Assembly (NCBI RefSeq): GCF_029873635.1
Contig: NC_080417.1
Coordinates: 33,716,214-33,780,213 of the forward strand
Length of the DNA stretch: 64,000 nt
Reading direction: 5' to 3'
DNA from: Malania oleifera
Lineage: Eukaryota; Streptophyta; Magnoliopsida; Santalales; Ximeniaceae
Under the pieces are notes generated by a model. It was given only the letters and a program-made list of their open reading frames with translations. It had not been told where the DNA came from and ran no database searches. A program made the position numbers and the translations under genes. This document shows positions 11,755 through 24,358 of this stretch, piece after piece (positions within the stretch are counted from its first letter, which is position 1; each line of letters begins with the position of its first letter).

Positions 11755-14700
11755 ATCTCCCACTTGGAGACAGAGACACCTCCTTATGAATAAATGATGT
11801 GCTCAAAAAATATGTCTTCAAGTATGAAGACCAACTGAAGTTAAACACAACTTCAGCTTCTCTGTTGTCACCACCTTAGCTAACATATCTACCAGATTTC
11901 TGCTTCCTTGGATTTTTTCAAGTATCATCACGTCGTCCTCTATCAGAGATCTGACGAAGTGGTAACGTAATCCAATATGCTTAGTTCTGGAATGAAATGC
12001 GGAGTTCTTTGTTAGATGTATCGCACTCTGATTGTCACTGTACAAAACATTCCTCTTCTGCTTTAATCCAAGCTTCGTTAATAAACCCTGAAGTCAAATC
12101 ATCTCTTTACTAGCTTCTATCACTACTACATATTCAGCTTCTGTAGTCGATAAAACAACAATCTTTTGTATCTGTGACATCCAACTAATAGATGTTGTGC
12201 CAACAGTGAATATATACCCAATGGTGCTTCTGCGATGATCAATTTCACCTGCAAAATCAGCATCTACAAATCCTCGGATTTTCAGATCGCTTTTGCCGAA
12301 ACATAGGCACTTATCAATAGTGTCACGAAGATATCTCAAAATCCACTTCACTGCTTCCCAGTATGTCTTCCCTAGATTTGACATATACCTGCTAGCAACT
12401 CCCATTGCTTGGCAAATATCCAGTCTAGTACCAACCATAGCATACATTAGACTTCCAACGGCTGAGGTGTATGGTACCTTAGCTATGAAGTCTTTCTCTT
12501 CATCTGTCTAGGGAGACTGATCCTTTGAGGGACAGAAATGTCCTACCAATGGTGTATTTACAGCCTTGGCGCTGCTCACGTTAAGTCTCTGAAAAATACG
12601 GTTGATGTACTCTGACTGAGATAACTGCAAGGTGCCTTGTTGCTAATCTCTAGAGATCCGCATCCCAATAATCTGCTTTGCAGAATCCAAGTCTTTCATA
12701 TCAAATTCCTCTGACAGTTGCTACTTCAATTTTCTGATCTCTTCTATATCTGATACTGCGACTAGCATATCATCAACATATAACAGTAGAATAATATAGT
12801 TAGCACGATACCTTTTGAAGTAGCAGCAGTGGTCGGCATTGCACTTCTGAAAATTGTTCCTCTTCATACAGTTGTCGAATTTCTTGTACCACTGTCTAGG
12901 AACTTGTTTATGACCATACAAACTCTTTTCAATTTGCATACAAGATTCTCTTTACCTTTTTCTGAGAAACCTTCTGGCTGTTGCATATAGATTTCCTCAT
13001 CAAGATCACCATGAAGAAATGTTGTCTTCACGTCCAACTATTCAAGATGTAAACCCTCTTAGGCAACAATACTCAGAATAGATCTTATGGTTGTCAGCTT
13101 CACAACTGGTGCAAAGATGTCAGTGTAGTCAATTCCTTCCTTCTGCTCAAAGCCTTTAACTACCAACTAAGCCTTGTACCTCCTAGAGCCGTCATGCTCC
13201 TCTTTGATTCTATACACCCACTTGTTGTGAAGAGTCTTCTTACCATTGGGCAACTTAGTTAGTTCCCATGTTTTGTTGGAATTAAGAGACTTGATCTCAT
13301 CTTTCATTGCAAGCTCCCACTTGCTCACATCTCCTACCTTACATGCTTCAACATAGCATTCAGGTTTTCCTCCATCTGTAAGATATAAATAGTTCACATA
13401 CCTCATGTTTGGTACGTGTTTTCGAGAAGATCTCCTAAGCTCTGGTGCTGGAATAGGAGGTGGTGGTGCAACAATTTGCTTCATATGTTCCTCTGCCTGA
13501 GGAATCTCGGTAGTCTGTTGAGGAATCTCGGTGTTCTACTGAAGTGTCCTTACACCTTCTAGAACATCATCCACATCTACAAAGGTCATTTCAGACTCTG
13601 TAGATTTTGTTGCGTGTCTATTTTTGTACATCACCTTTTCATCAAAAATCGCATCTCTGCTTCTAATCACCTTTTTGTTTTCATCATCCTAAATGTGATA
13701 TCCATATTCATCTCCACCATAACCGATGAAAGTACATTTCTAAGATTTTGAATCCAGCTTATTCCTAACATGATCATTGATATGTACATATGCAACACAA
13801 CCAAAAACTTTCAAATGTGAAAGTCTTACCTCTTTGTTACTCCAAACTTCTTCTGGTAGACTATAGTCTAATGGTACTGATGGACTCCTGTTAATCAAAT
13901 AAGCTGCTATGTTGACAGCTTCTGCCCAAAACATCTTTGGCAGGCCTGACTGCCTACGCATGCTTCTGGATTTTTCTGTCAACATTTTGTTCATCCGCTC
14001 GGCTACGCCGTTGTGTTGAGGCATACCTAACACAGTTCTTTCCATTCTGATACCATACTCATAGAAAAATTTCTTGAACTCGGTGTCAACATACTCACCA
14101 CCGTTATCTGTTCTCAGCTTCTTGATTTTCAAACCAGTTTCGTTTTCTACCATTGCTTTCCAAATTGTAAAAGCATTAAAAACATCAGATTTATACTTCA
14201 GGATGTAAACCCATACTTTCCGTTAATGATCATCGATAAACGTGATGAAGTAATGCTTTCCACTTGTAGACGAAACGGTTGTTGGTCCCCATACATCTAA
14301 ATGGACTAGCTCAAGTCTCTCCTTCTTCGGGGTACTAATGTTTGTCTGAAAACTGACTCTCTTCTGTTTCCCAAATATGCAATCCTCACATGTGTCAATC
14401 TTCACTGACTGTAAATCACTCAACTTACCCTTTGAGTGCATTACCTTGAGTCCCTTCTCACTCAGGTGTCCGAGTTGTTAATGCTATAAGTTGTTATCAT
14501 CATTTCCTATAGCAACTGTAATAGACATACATGCATCAGGAGTTACATAAAGAGTACCATTTTTCTTACCTCAAGCAATTGTCAATGCACCCTTCGAAAT
14601 CTTCCATTCATCACCAATGAAAGATGTGTTATATCCTTCATTTGCCAATTGACTGACTGAGATCAAATTCTTCCTCAGGTTTAGAATATACCTGACATCT

Positions 14701-15779
14701 CTCAGTTTTCATACTGACCCATTCATTTTGATCTTCACTGTCCCTTTGCCGGCAATGTCGCAAGGTTGATCATTGCCCAAATATACTTTATTGAAATTAC
14801 CTAATGTATACTCTTCTAGGCAATCTCTACTACAAATGGCATGGAATGAAGCTCCAGAGTCTAACACTTAAGACTCCTTTTTGCTCTCCAAAGAGCAGAT
14901 CAACAAATCATCATTTTCTAAAGCAACATTTGCTTCTGTCTTTGCCTCAACTCGTATTCTTTCTTCTAACTTCTGCACTGGTTCTTGTAATGACCAGTTT
15001 TTCCATAGTTCCAGCACGCAATCATTTTTGTGCTCTAGGAACCTGTGTCCTGAGAGCCTCTAGGATTTCTGGATTTAGATCGCCTGGGCTTAGATTTGCT
15101 GCGGTTGTTTGATAGTCCATGCCTGTTTCCTCTGCCTCGACTTTCCATGTTCAAAGCTGAACTCGAAATGGAGCCATGGTTTGACTGCAGTCTGATTTCC
15201 TTCGTCAAAATCATGCTAACGACCTCATTGTATACAAACTTTGATTTTCCTGTGGAGCTACTGATGGCAGTAACAACACCATTTCAACTTTCGGGCAACT
15301 GACTGAGAATCAGTAGGGCACAAATCTCATTATCAAACGTTATCCCGATTGAGGTGAGTTGATCCGAAAACTCGTTGAAATTATTCAAATGTATGTTGAA
15401 ACTTTCACATGCAGGCATGCTCATAGTAAATAATCTTTTCATGCGATGTGCCTTGTTTACGGCTGAAGGCTGCTCGTACATATTAGAAAGCACATCCATT
15501 AAAGACTTGGTGGATGATATATGCTTGATATTGAATGTCACAGACTTTGACAATGTCATTTTGATGGCTCTGAGAGCTTTTCGATCAAGCAACTCCACTT
15601 GTCCTCATTCATAGATGCTGGCTTACCCTTCAATGGTAAGAGCAATTCCTTCCCAAACAAATAATCTTCAATTTGTATCTTCCAGAAACCAAAATTGTTG
15701 CCATTGAACATTTCAATTTTTGAGCTCTTTTCGTTCGACATCTCTATTCGTTGATCTGGTCAAACTTGGTCAACTATGT

Positions 15780-15912
15780 TGACGTGGAAGTGCTGACGTG
15801 GCACAATTTTGCTGATGTGGCAAGGATGCTGACGTGGCAGTGGGGTCCATTTGATGACATGACACTGGGCCCATCGGCTGACGTGGCAGTGACGTGGTGC
15901 GCTGACGTGGCT
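15780..15912 (-). promoter_or_regulatory. Array of TGACGTGGCA (bZIP-type ACGT) motifs in the leader of Copia element 2
   Basis: Between the gag start (about 15741) and the primer-binding site the + strand repeats GCTGACGTGGCA and close variants about eight times in 130 bases, with irregular spacing. On the element's sense strand this is TGCCACGTCAGC, a C-box/G-box hybrid with an ACGT core recognised by plant bZIP factors. Position in the untranslated leader suggests a transcriptional enhancer or a simple expansion; function is inference. Confidence 0.5.
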
Positions 15913-16285
15913 AGGTTCTGAGATGGCGGGTCAGATTCGGGTTGGGGACCGGTTCTCAGGTTGATCCGGTCTGAGTGAGACTCTGGGTCAGGTTGAGGTG
16001 GTTCAAGCGAGGAAGACGTGTGGCAACGCATGTGGCGCGTGAGAAACAGGTCACCGGCGCATAACCAGTGCGTGGCGAAGCATCCTGCTCCGGCTAGGCA
16101 CGTGGTGGCGCGTAAGGCTTCGTCTGAGCTCCTTTCGAGCTCCTGTTTGCATGGTTCTCTTCGTCTCGGCGAGGTGAAGGTGATGGTGGCCTCAAAACTC
16201 AGTTTCGAGCCACTGGACAGAGCTCAGTTTTCGGTGTACGACTCTGATTTGGCTTTTCTTGCTCCAACCGAACTTTGATACCACT

Positions 16286-16665
16286 TGTTAGGACCTTATG
16301 AGCAACTAAAAAAATATGACACCAGAAATTTAACGTGGTTCGGTTAATATCGACCTACGTCCACGGAGCACACCACAAATTCACTATTCGCCATAAAAAG
16401 ACAACTCTCTCTTTCTCTCACTCTCTTCCTCCTTTCTTTCTTCTCTCTGCTCTCTAAGCTTCTCTTGTCCTCTCTAGTGCATTTCACATCTCTCCATAGC
16501 TCTCTATTTATAGGGCTTTGGAATCAATTACACAATTAAATACAATTAAATCAAAAGGAAAAGTATTATCCATTTAAATTAAATGGTGGATAAATGGTTC
16601 CAGCTTACAACGCGTCATTTATCTCCTCACGCATTTCTCCAGCTCAGCAGCTTTATCTCCTCACG
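16286..16665 (-). repeat. 5' LTR of Copia element 2 (stops at an inverted junction)
   Basis: Starts TGTTAGGACC next to the primer-binding site and follows the low LTR closely up to CTTTATCTCCTCACG, where it meets an inverted copy of the same LTR. Confidence 0.85.
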
Positions 16666-17014
16666 TCGTGTGAGGAGATAAATGACGCGTTGCAAGTTGG
16701 AACCATTTATCCACCATTTAATTTAAATGGATAAAACTTCTCCTTTTGATTTAATTGTATTTAATTGTGTAATTGATTCCAAAGCCCTATAAATAGAGAG
16801 CTATGGAGAGATGTGAAATGCACAAGAGAGGACAAAAGAAGCTCAGAGAGCAGAGAGAAGAAAGAGAAGAGGAAGAGAGTGAGAGAAAGAGAGAGTTGTA
16901 TTTTTTCGGCAAATAGTGAATTTGTGGTGTGCTCCATAGACGTAGGTCGATATTGACTGAACCACGTTAAATTTCTGGTGTCATATTTTTTTGGTTGCTC
17001 ACAGGGTCCTAACA
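16666..17014 (+). repeat. Inverted copy of the Copia element 2 LTR
   Basis: Reads as the reverse complement of the LTR, ending GGGTCCTAACA (complement of TGTTAGGACCC). With 16286-16665 it makes a head-to-head palindrome of roughly 345-bp arms whose centre reads CTCCTCACGTCGTGTGAGGAG apart from a 5-base spacer. It is either a remnant of a second element inserted the other way or an inverted duplication. Confidence 0.85.
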
Positions 17015-17236
17015 AAAATCCCCACAATATAATTTAATTCAGGCATATGAATATAATTAAAATAAAAATAATCAATTTAAATTAGGCATATTTTAAAATA
17101 AAACCTGATATCATCTAACCTACTTACCCTAACTCTAGAGTGGTGCCTACTGCGTGCAAAAGATGAAATTTCTCCAGTTATCTTTGAAGAGCGGAATTAG
17201 AACTCAGGATTGATGTTCGTTCTTCAATTTCGCCGA

Positions 17237-17244
<8 letters not shown>

Positions 17245-17299
<55 letters not shown>
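17245..17299. repeat. (GA)n microsatellite
   Basis: About 27 GA units. Confidence 0.95.
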
Positions 17300-17302
<3 letters not shown>

Positions 17303-17699
17303 TGAGAGAGGTTTTTGAGAGGGAGGATTTTTTTCTTGAAGGATTAGGATTTCTCATGATCCTTCATAAGCTTATACTATTATAGTAATATATTCTTATA
17401 TTATATTATTTAATTAATAATAATTATTATTAATTAATTTATTTTTATTTTTACTTACCAACCCCATGTTTGCCTTGCAGGAAAACACAAAAAATGTCGT
17501 AGAAAACCCAATGAAAATAGAAAAGAAAAAAAGGAAAAGATAGAAATATAATTGAAAGCAGAGGGGAACTTTGATCTGGACCTAGATATGGCCATAAAGA
17601 GAGAGACAGAGAGCTTAGACTTGCAAGAAAAAAAAAACAGTGAAAAAGGGTTAGAGCATGTTGAGAGGTGAGAAACTGAGAAGGAGATTAGATGAGAGA

Positions 17700-17784
17700 A
17701 GAAAGAAGAAAATGGAGCATGAGATCCTACCTAGATTTGTCGTAGGCTACGAAGGCTACCAGCGAAAGCGATGGCCATGGAGGT

Positions 17785-17851
<67 letters not shown>

Positions 17852-19440
17852 GGTCAACTTGGTTTGACATGAGTCTTCCCCATTGACTTGGTCAAACTGG
17901 TTGAACTGGTTTGACCTAGTTTAATCTACTTAAAAGGCTTCCCTTTTAATTTTGATTAAAAATAATTTTATATAGAAAATTGTAGAGAAATCACAAAAAA
18001 AATTTTGAAAAAAAATTCTTTTGAGTCATTTTTTACCCAAGGGACAAAAAAAATGGGAAAAAAATCAAAAATAAAAAAATAAATAAAATTGGAGGAATTT
18101 CTCTAAAAATCCTAGAAAATTACAAAAAAAAAAAAAAAGAAAAAAATTTAAAAATTCTAAAAAATTTTCTAAAATACAAGGGTTATTTTGAAGATCATTT
18201 TTACTTAAATTTGATGCATTTGCATGATCATTTGGCATGTTTAATATTTGTATGTTTCATATTTTGTGTGTGTATGCATATGTGCAACCTGATGATAAAA
18301 CAAAGGATAAAGAGGTTGAACAGAGGAAAGGAAAAAAGAAGAAAGACTCCGATACAATTAAAGAGCCATTGGATGTTTGCTTGGACTCTTGTAGGTCCAA
18401 TGAAAACAATGTTAAGAAAGCTAACACTGCTGGGTCCATTGATGTAGTAAAGATGGGCGCTTCTTCTTCCTTACAATGGGGGAGAAAATTTGTATTGGCT
18501 AGGAGAAAAGGTAATGCTTCCCATGCTGCTTTGGATGATGCTGGAAAGATCATTGACAATGAAATTGCCCCACCTAGGCCGTTGGTCTGTGACATTTCCC
18601 ATGGGAGTGCTTTGGTGCAGGATAAAGAGTGCCAAATTGTGAAAAGGAAGAATTGTAACAAGGGGACTAGGCCTCCTGAGCTCACTTGATCTTGCATTCC
18701 CTTTGTTTTTTCTGGGTATGCCCAGTTTTGTTTGTAATTGTTGCAAGGTTTTCCTTATTTTGTGGCTACTTGTTTGTTTGCTTTGTGCCCTTGGTTGCAC
18801 AGTTTTGTTTGTATTTGCTACTAGACTTTCCTAGTTGTGTTTGGGAGCTTTGGCCTCCCCTCTCGGTGTATGTGTCGGATTTATCTGTACATATTCCTTT
18901 GATCAATATAATTTACCTTTACTGATAAAAAAAAAAAAAAGGAGGGTAAAGAGGTGTTTCAGACCTCACCTATATTAATTATGATGGGGGTTTATCTAGT
19001 AGGACTCCCTTTTTTAGAGGTCTTATTAGACATTTCTAAATCACACTTGGTTTTTGCATTCTCTTTTAAAATTTCAATGTTGGTTTGATTGTTTAAGAGT
19101 TAATTAAGGAACATCTAAGTTAGTTTGAGATGATTCATAGTAAATTAGGTATCATTCATAGAACGTGTGTTTAAAGGGTGCTAATACCCTCCATTCGCAT
19201 AACTGTACTCTCGATCCCAATTATGGTAAAAGTAGACTGAGACTATTAATTGGTTCCTTGGCCTTAGGATTAGTGTAAAGACTAATCAACAAGTAGTAAT
19301 TAGTGAACTAACCGCACCGAGGTTAATAACAGGATAGTGGCAACTCCATCAAACCATCAATAAGACTATATTTCTCGCTTCTCACCATTCTGAACCCTTT
19401 TCAAGACGTTGTGACAACATGTCCTCCCTATCCACTCCAT
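17700..19440 (-). repeat. Inverted arm A' of an unclassified LTR-like element
   Basis: This stretch is, in reverse complement, similar to 21440-22790. Shared landmarks are the TGAGGTCTGAAATATCTC block, the GACTAATCCTAAG block, a long AT-rich run with repeated AAAATTTT words, and the (GA)n / (TC)n tract (17787-17847 here, 22681-22734 there). Comparison of the arms shows one clean insertion in this arm, 18317-18942. No conserved protein domain was recognised, so it may be a large non-coding retroelement derivative or the leader of a Gypsy-type element. Confidence 0.55.
18317..18942 (+). mobile_element. Poly(A)-tailed retroposed insert (truncated LINE or processed transcript)
   Basis: A 626-bp insert ending in an A tract (about 18926-18940) and flanked by near-identical 13-bp direct repeats AGGATAAAGAGGT (18304-18316) and AGGGTAAAGAGGT (18943-18955), as expected of LINE-mediated retroposition. 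The homologous arm at 21880-21910 has a single copy of the target and no insert. The sense strand is open to a stop at 18687-18689; within the insert the frame begins lysine-rich (KGKKKKDSDTIKEP), contains LQWGRKFVLARRKGNASH and ends KGTRPPELT, followed by about 240 bases of T/G-rich 3' untranslated sequence. I do not recognise the protein. It may be the end of a plant LINE open frame or a host mRNA fragment. Confidence 0.7.
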
Positions 19441-19802
19441 ATATATGAGCAAGAGAATTAATTCAACTTTCAATTTTCCTTTTGTTACTTTCTATCTTTT
19501 GCTAGGCAATGGTCATGGTAATACAACTGAAAATTACATTTGATTCACTAGATAATGATTTCTAAAAATAAGATAAAATGTAATGAACTTTTTTTTTTTT
19601 AAATCTTTACAATTAATAATAATAATTTATTGTTATTTCATCTAAATAACGTTAAAAAAAACTAAAAATAGCCAATAAAACTTAATAATAGCAGTTTCTT
19701 ATCTAGTTTTACAATTAAAGTATAAAAAAATTTAAAAATGTATACAAATTTTAAAAATGAATATTCTCATGATAAAATTTAAGAATAATAATTTTTTGTC
19801 TA

Positions 19803-19853
19803 TTCCTTATAACAAAATCATAAAACTTTGTGTAATAATTTACTTTGTGAAAG

Positions 19854-19888
<35 letters not shown>

Positions 19889-20048
19889 CGTTTCACATAT
19901 TTTTAAATATTCTGGAACGAAACATAAATTAAAAATAATAAATGTATAGAAGGTCGAGATGATCTATTGTATATTTCAAACGAACATAGTAAGTGTTGGG
20001 CCTAGGCCTAGCATCTAAAGAGTTGGGCCTAGCCCATGGTTTGACAAC
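19803..20048 (+). repeat. Direct repeat D, copy 1
   Basis: Shares with 24266-24512, in the same orientation, CCTTATAACAAA, a (TA)n tract, GATCTATTGTATATTTCA and GCCCATGGTTTGACAACC. The two copies bracket the inverted element complex at about 20050-24265. Confidence 0.7.
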
Positions 20049-21924
20049 CACCCTCCCAAGTTGGTGTCCTTCAAGTTTCAACTTTTCACTAGCTAGCTCC
20101 TTAGAACTTTTAAACCCAATCTATCCTTTTGACTATTTTATTCACAATTTCAGTCCTAATTTTATTCCTTTTAATTGTGTAATATATATGGGTGGTGTAG
20201 ACTCCCATTTTGTGCGGGGCTTATATAACACAAATTAGGAAAATCATTAATTCAATAAATAACAAAATATAGAAAAATTTCTGAATACATGGAAAAAAAA
20301 TACATTAAAAATAGAAAAAACGGAAAAAGAAAATGCAACAGAAAATCTAGTGGACCGACAGTGTCAAACCTGCAAGCATTAAAGGAAAATGAAATTAGAC
20401 ATGTGGGAATTTACATAAGAAACATGTGGGTGAAGTTATGGTTTAACGCAAGCATAAATTGATCAATTCAATTTAATTTTGATTGATCAATTAGGTGCTA
20501 ATTGATCAAAATAGAATCGATTGAATTGATCTCCTAAGCCTATAAATAGTGGACTTATGAGGGTGAGAGAGATAAACAGACATGGACAGGAATTGAGATC
20601 CAAAGAGAATAAAGAAAAGAATTGTTTTGTTGACAATTTTGAGAAAGAATTGTGAGGATCAGAAAGAAGAGCTGGAGAGCTTGAGGTTCAAAGATTGAGA
20701 AGCAAAAGGTTAAGGGCAAAAACAATAAAGACATTGGCAGTGGAGATCCAAAGTAGTAGGCTTGAGGATTGGAGATTAAAGAAAGAGGTTGGTTTGTTTT
20801 TTCAAAAAAAAAAAATTGTGTTAACTAGTTTAAATTTTAGGCATGTTTAAAAATTGAATTCTGTAATTTGATCTTAAATTTGAACAAGTCCTCAGACAGA
20901 AGCCATTTTAAACTATATAAATTTGAGAATTCTTTTAGAGTCATAAAAGGGGAGCTGGGGGTATTTGATTCAAATCTAAAAGAGAAGATCCAGATTTAGA
21001 TCCAAATATCCACATTTGATTACTCAAGATTCGACCCAAAACCTGAGTCAACTTGACCTAGGACCAAGTCAACTAACCTGAATACCCAACCCAGGTCCAA
21101 TGACCTGGGTCTCACCCAGACTCTTGGACCCAAGTCAATGTTGACTTGGGTCAGCTTAACACAACCAGCTTGTGGCCCAAATGGGCCTGGTCCAACTAAA
21201 GCCCAATTGCATTTAAGACTTACCCAAGGCCCATTTCCTACACATATCCATTCATTCACAACATACATATAAGAGTTATATGCACAAGTAAAATATTTAT
21301 AAGTATACAACAAATATTCATATTTACATATAAAATATCATGGAGTAATCAAAAGGACCATTAAATTCAAATTTGGGATATTTCATAATTAATTAATGGC
21401 TCGACTCTTTAAGTCCCTAGTGGAGTTACCAAGTTGTCGCAACATCCCAAAGAAGGCGGGTCCAAAATGGCGAGAAATAATAATTTAAAAATTCAACGAA
21501 GTCGCCACTAACCCTATTATTTACCTAAGTATGGCTAGCTCACCTAATTATTACCTGTTGATTGGTCTCTAGACTAATCCTAAGCTAAGGAATCAGTAGT
21601 CTCAGTTTGTATTTACTAGAGTTAGGATCGAGAGTTCAATTATGCGTGGGGAAGGTACTAGCACCCCCTACGTACACACTCGTTCTACGAACGATACCTA
21701 ATCAATCATGAATTATCCCTAAATTGAATCTAATGGTCTTTAATTAATTGATTTAAATAAATAAATACTAAAATTTTAAAATAATACATGAGATAAGGTG
21801 TGATTTAGGATTATCTAATAAGACTTCCAAATGAGTGGATCTTATTAGATAAAACCCCCCTCAGAACTAATATAAGTGAGGTCTGAAATATCTCTTTACC
21901 CTTTGTTTAATCATTGGAATGCAT

Positions 21925-21946
21925 ACACACACACACACACACACAT
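21925..21946. repeat. (CA)n microsatellite
   Basis: Eleven or so CA units inside part A. Confidence 0.9.
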
Positions 21947-22593
21947 ACAAATAGAATATATACATATAATAATCAAATAAATTTATAACATTTTATCAAA
22001 AGGAGTTTTTTAAATATTTCCAGATTTTTTTCAAGTTTTTTTTTAGAATTTTCTAAAATTTTTCCAACAGTTTTCTATAATTTTTGAGGATTTTCAAAGG
22101 TTTTTTCCTTCATTTTTTATATTTTTATTTTCTTTTTTTATCTAAGTCAAAATAATTCAAAAAATATATATTTATTTTATTTTTTGATTTTTAAAATATT
22201 TTTCTTGATTTTTACTATTTTTTCTAATTTTTTAAAATTTTAAAAAAATTAATTTTAAAATTAAATAAATGAACTAACTGTTCAAACCGATTCAACCGAT
22301 TCGATTGGACAAAATAGTTGGCCACGTGTCATCTAGAAATGGAGACAAGTACCACTGTTTTTTTCTATTTTCATTTTTTAAAATTTTCTATAGTAGAGTG
22401 ATGTTAGCATGATGTCACTCGCCACGTGGCATGTCCTAATTAGCTGTGTGGATTAGATACAAATAACTGATGTGGCAGTGATCTGACCATTTAGAGAAAA
22501 CACAGATTGGATGGCTAGGATTGTGTCATGTCGCCTCCTGGATAAACGGCCCTAGTTTTGCCACGTGTCATCGTACGAATGGTGACATGTGTC

Positions 22594-22594
22594 C

Positions 22595-22654
<60 letters not shown>

Positions 22655-22680
22655 TTTTTTTCTCTCTTTTCTTTACTCCA

Positions 22681-22734
<54 letters not shown>
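22594..22734. repeat. (CA)n-(TA)n-(TC)n compound microsatellite
   Basis: Three adjoining dinucleotide arrays: CA about 22596-22621, TA about 22622-22651, then TC about 22681-22734. Long open frames over this stretch are low-complexity artefacts. Confidence 0.95.
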
Positions 22735-22737
<3 letters not shown>

Positions 22738-23099
22738 TTTCTCTATCTTTCTTCTCTCTTTGTCTCTCTCTGTTTTTTTTTTCTCTCTCTCCATCTCGCA
22801 TTCTCTCACGAACCTCTCTTTCTCTCTCTTCTTTTTTGTTTTCGTTCTTTCTCTTCTTTATGTTTCTTTTTTCTCTTCTTTCTATTTTTGATTTCTTTTC
22901 TTTTCAAATCTCACCCCTTTTCTTTTTAATTGTGTAGGTCTAGACCGAAAAGGAAATATAAGCAAAGAGCTTTGGGCACTCTGCCTTCAAATCCAAGCTC
23001 GGATCAAAAGATTTCAAAGATAAGTCCTATTATTGGTTCCTTTTCTTTTGATTTTTTTTTTTTGATTGTTTTCTTGAATTTTCTTGGCAATTTTCCCAT

Positions 23100-24262
23100 A
23101 AGCCAAACGGGTTGAGATTTGTCTGACTTGGGTTCTAACCCAGGTTAGGTGGCTAGCTAGGTTAGGTTATGTTTAGGGTTTGATTGGGCTTAGTCTGGGT
23201 AGGCTAAGCTAAGGTTGGGCTAGTTTGGATTTGGGCTATGGTAGAATTGGGCCAGGAGCATGGGTTGTTGGGCTTAGTAGGTTGGGCTGGGGGACAATTG
23301 GGCTTTGGGTTTGAATTTAATTAAATGGACTTGAATTTAGTTAATGGGGTTTGGCCAATTGGGTTGAGCCCAATAGGCTCAAACTGGAATACAAGTTTAT
23401 GGGTTTTAGTCCATTTAAGCTTGGGATTAGGTTAAAGGTCAATGGTCCTAGGTCCAAGTTAGACCTGGGTCTTAGATCTTCGAGTCAGATAATTAGGATT
23501 CAGGTCAAATTGACTAGGGTTTGGGTTATTGGATTTGGATATGGGTATAGGTATTCGGGTCTGGGTATCCTGGTCAAGTTGACTCAGTTCCTAGGTTGGG
23601 TCTCAAATCCGAGATATTGAACCCGAATGTAGATAATCAAATCTGGATTACAGACTCTTTTTTACATTCAAATCTCAAAAATTTAAATTTTAAATTTTTA
23701 TAATTTTAATTATTAAAGAAGCAAACAGAACTTAAACAAAAATAAAGAAAATCAACATTTGTCTTTTAACTCATCCAATCTTTAAGTGGGCTGCTTTGAA
23801 TCCCCACTGCCAATTTCTCTATTGCTTCTGCAATTCATGTTTTTTGATCTTCTATCTTCCTTTACCTTCTCAATTTCAAGCATTTAAACTCTTTTACAAT
23901 TCTTAAGCAATCCCTCTCTTTGTCTCATTGTGTGTTTGAATTTCAATATCTGTTTGTCCTTCTCACTCTAAAAAATTCTCTATTTATAAGTTTAAAGATT
24001 CATTCAATTCAATACTGATTAAATCAAGCAGCACTAAATTTAATCAATCAAATTTATTTCAATTTTTCCACATTTCTCATATATCGATCTAATTGTTAGA
24101 TTTTCTTTTGCAAGTTTGAATTTGAAGCTGAAAATGTTGGTGACTTCTTTTATTTCATTGTTTCAATTTTTGGTTATTTTCATAATTTTTTCCTAAATTT
24201 TCGCATTTTATGGAATAAAAATTTTGCCAAATTTTTGTTGTATTAGCTCCAAACAAAATGGG
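23100..24262 (-). repeat. Inverted copy of part B of the LTR-like element (B')
   Basis: The reverse complement of this stretch follows part B at 20430-21350: the TATA box (CTTATAAATAGAG), the block matching ATTGGCAGTGGAGATCCAAAG, and the long GGGTTTGGGCC-like tract. Together with arm A' (17700-19440) it would make a minus-oriented element split by the plus-oriented copy. Confidence 0.6.
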
Positions 24263-24265
24263 TTG

Positions 24266-24323
24266 TCTACATTCCTTATAACAAATCATAAAACTTTTTG
24301 TGTAATCATTTATTTTGTGATAG

Positions 24324-24358
<35 letters not shown>

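Larger units (their letters stand above)
11336..16665 (-). mobile_element. Copia-type LTR retroelement 2, broken, minus orientation
   Basis: A fossil Copia element on the minus strand. LTRs are 11336-11754 and 16286-16665 (the latter ends early at a palindromic junction). A primer-binding site complementary to initiator tRNA-Met (TGATACCA on the + strand) is at 16278-16285, and a polypurine tract complement (ATCTCCCACTTGG) at 11755. From high to low: gag (about 15284-15741, UBN2-type, including CESFNIHLNNFNEF), protease and pre-integrase region (about 14441-14870), integrase core (13740-14441, including LRTDNGGEY and HNGVAERMN), reverse transcriptase (about 12721-13484, including YVDD) and RNase H (11818-12447). 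It is nearly full length in gene order but has multiple breaks. The LTRs remain very similar, so it is younger than Copia element 1. Confidence 0.88.
20430..22930 (+). mobile_element. Unclassified LTR-like element, plus-oriented copy (parts B and A)
   Basis: Part B (about 20430-21350) has a TATA box in CCTATAAATAGTGG at about 20540-20553, a purine-rich transcribed-leader-like stretch and a tract of CCCAACCCAGGTCC-like words. Part A (21440-22790) has the CGAAGTCGCCACTAA block near 21500, an AT-rich run, ACGTG-containing words (GCCACGTGTCAT near 22320 and 22560) and a long (TC)n tract. The order looks like an LTR followed by a non-coding internal region. No gag or pol was found. It is probably a LARD-like or degraded Gypsy-type element. 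Borders are approximate. Confidence 0.45.

Noticed and set aside
11331-17019. Target duplication around Copia element 2 plus inverted LTR
   Set aside because: CAACT on the left and AAAAT on the right do not match, so the outer borders cannot be tied to one insertion event.
18257-18800. Minus-strand open frames of 109-146 codons
   Set aside because: They lie opposite the frame of the retroposed insert, and that frame is the one oriented towards the A tail.
22521-22937. 138-codon open frame over 22521-22937 and similar frames on both strands
   Set aside because: It is made of translated CA, TA and TC dinucleotide arrays; low complexity, not a gene.
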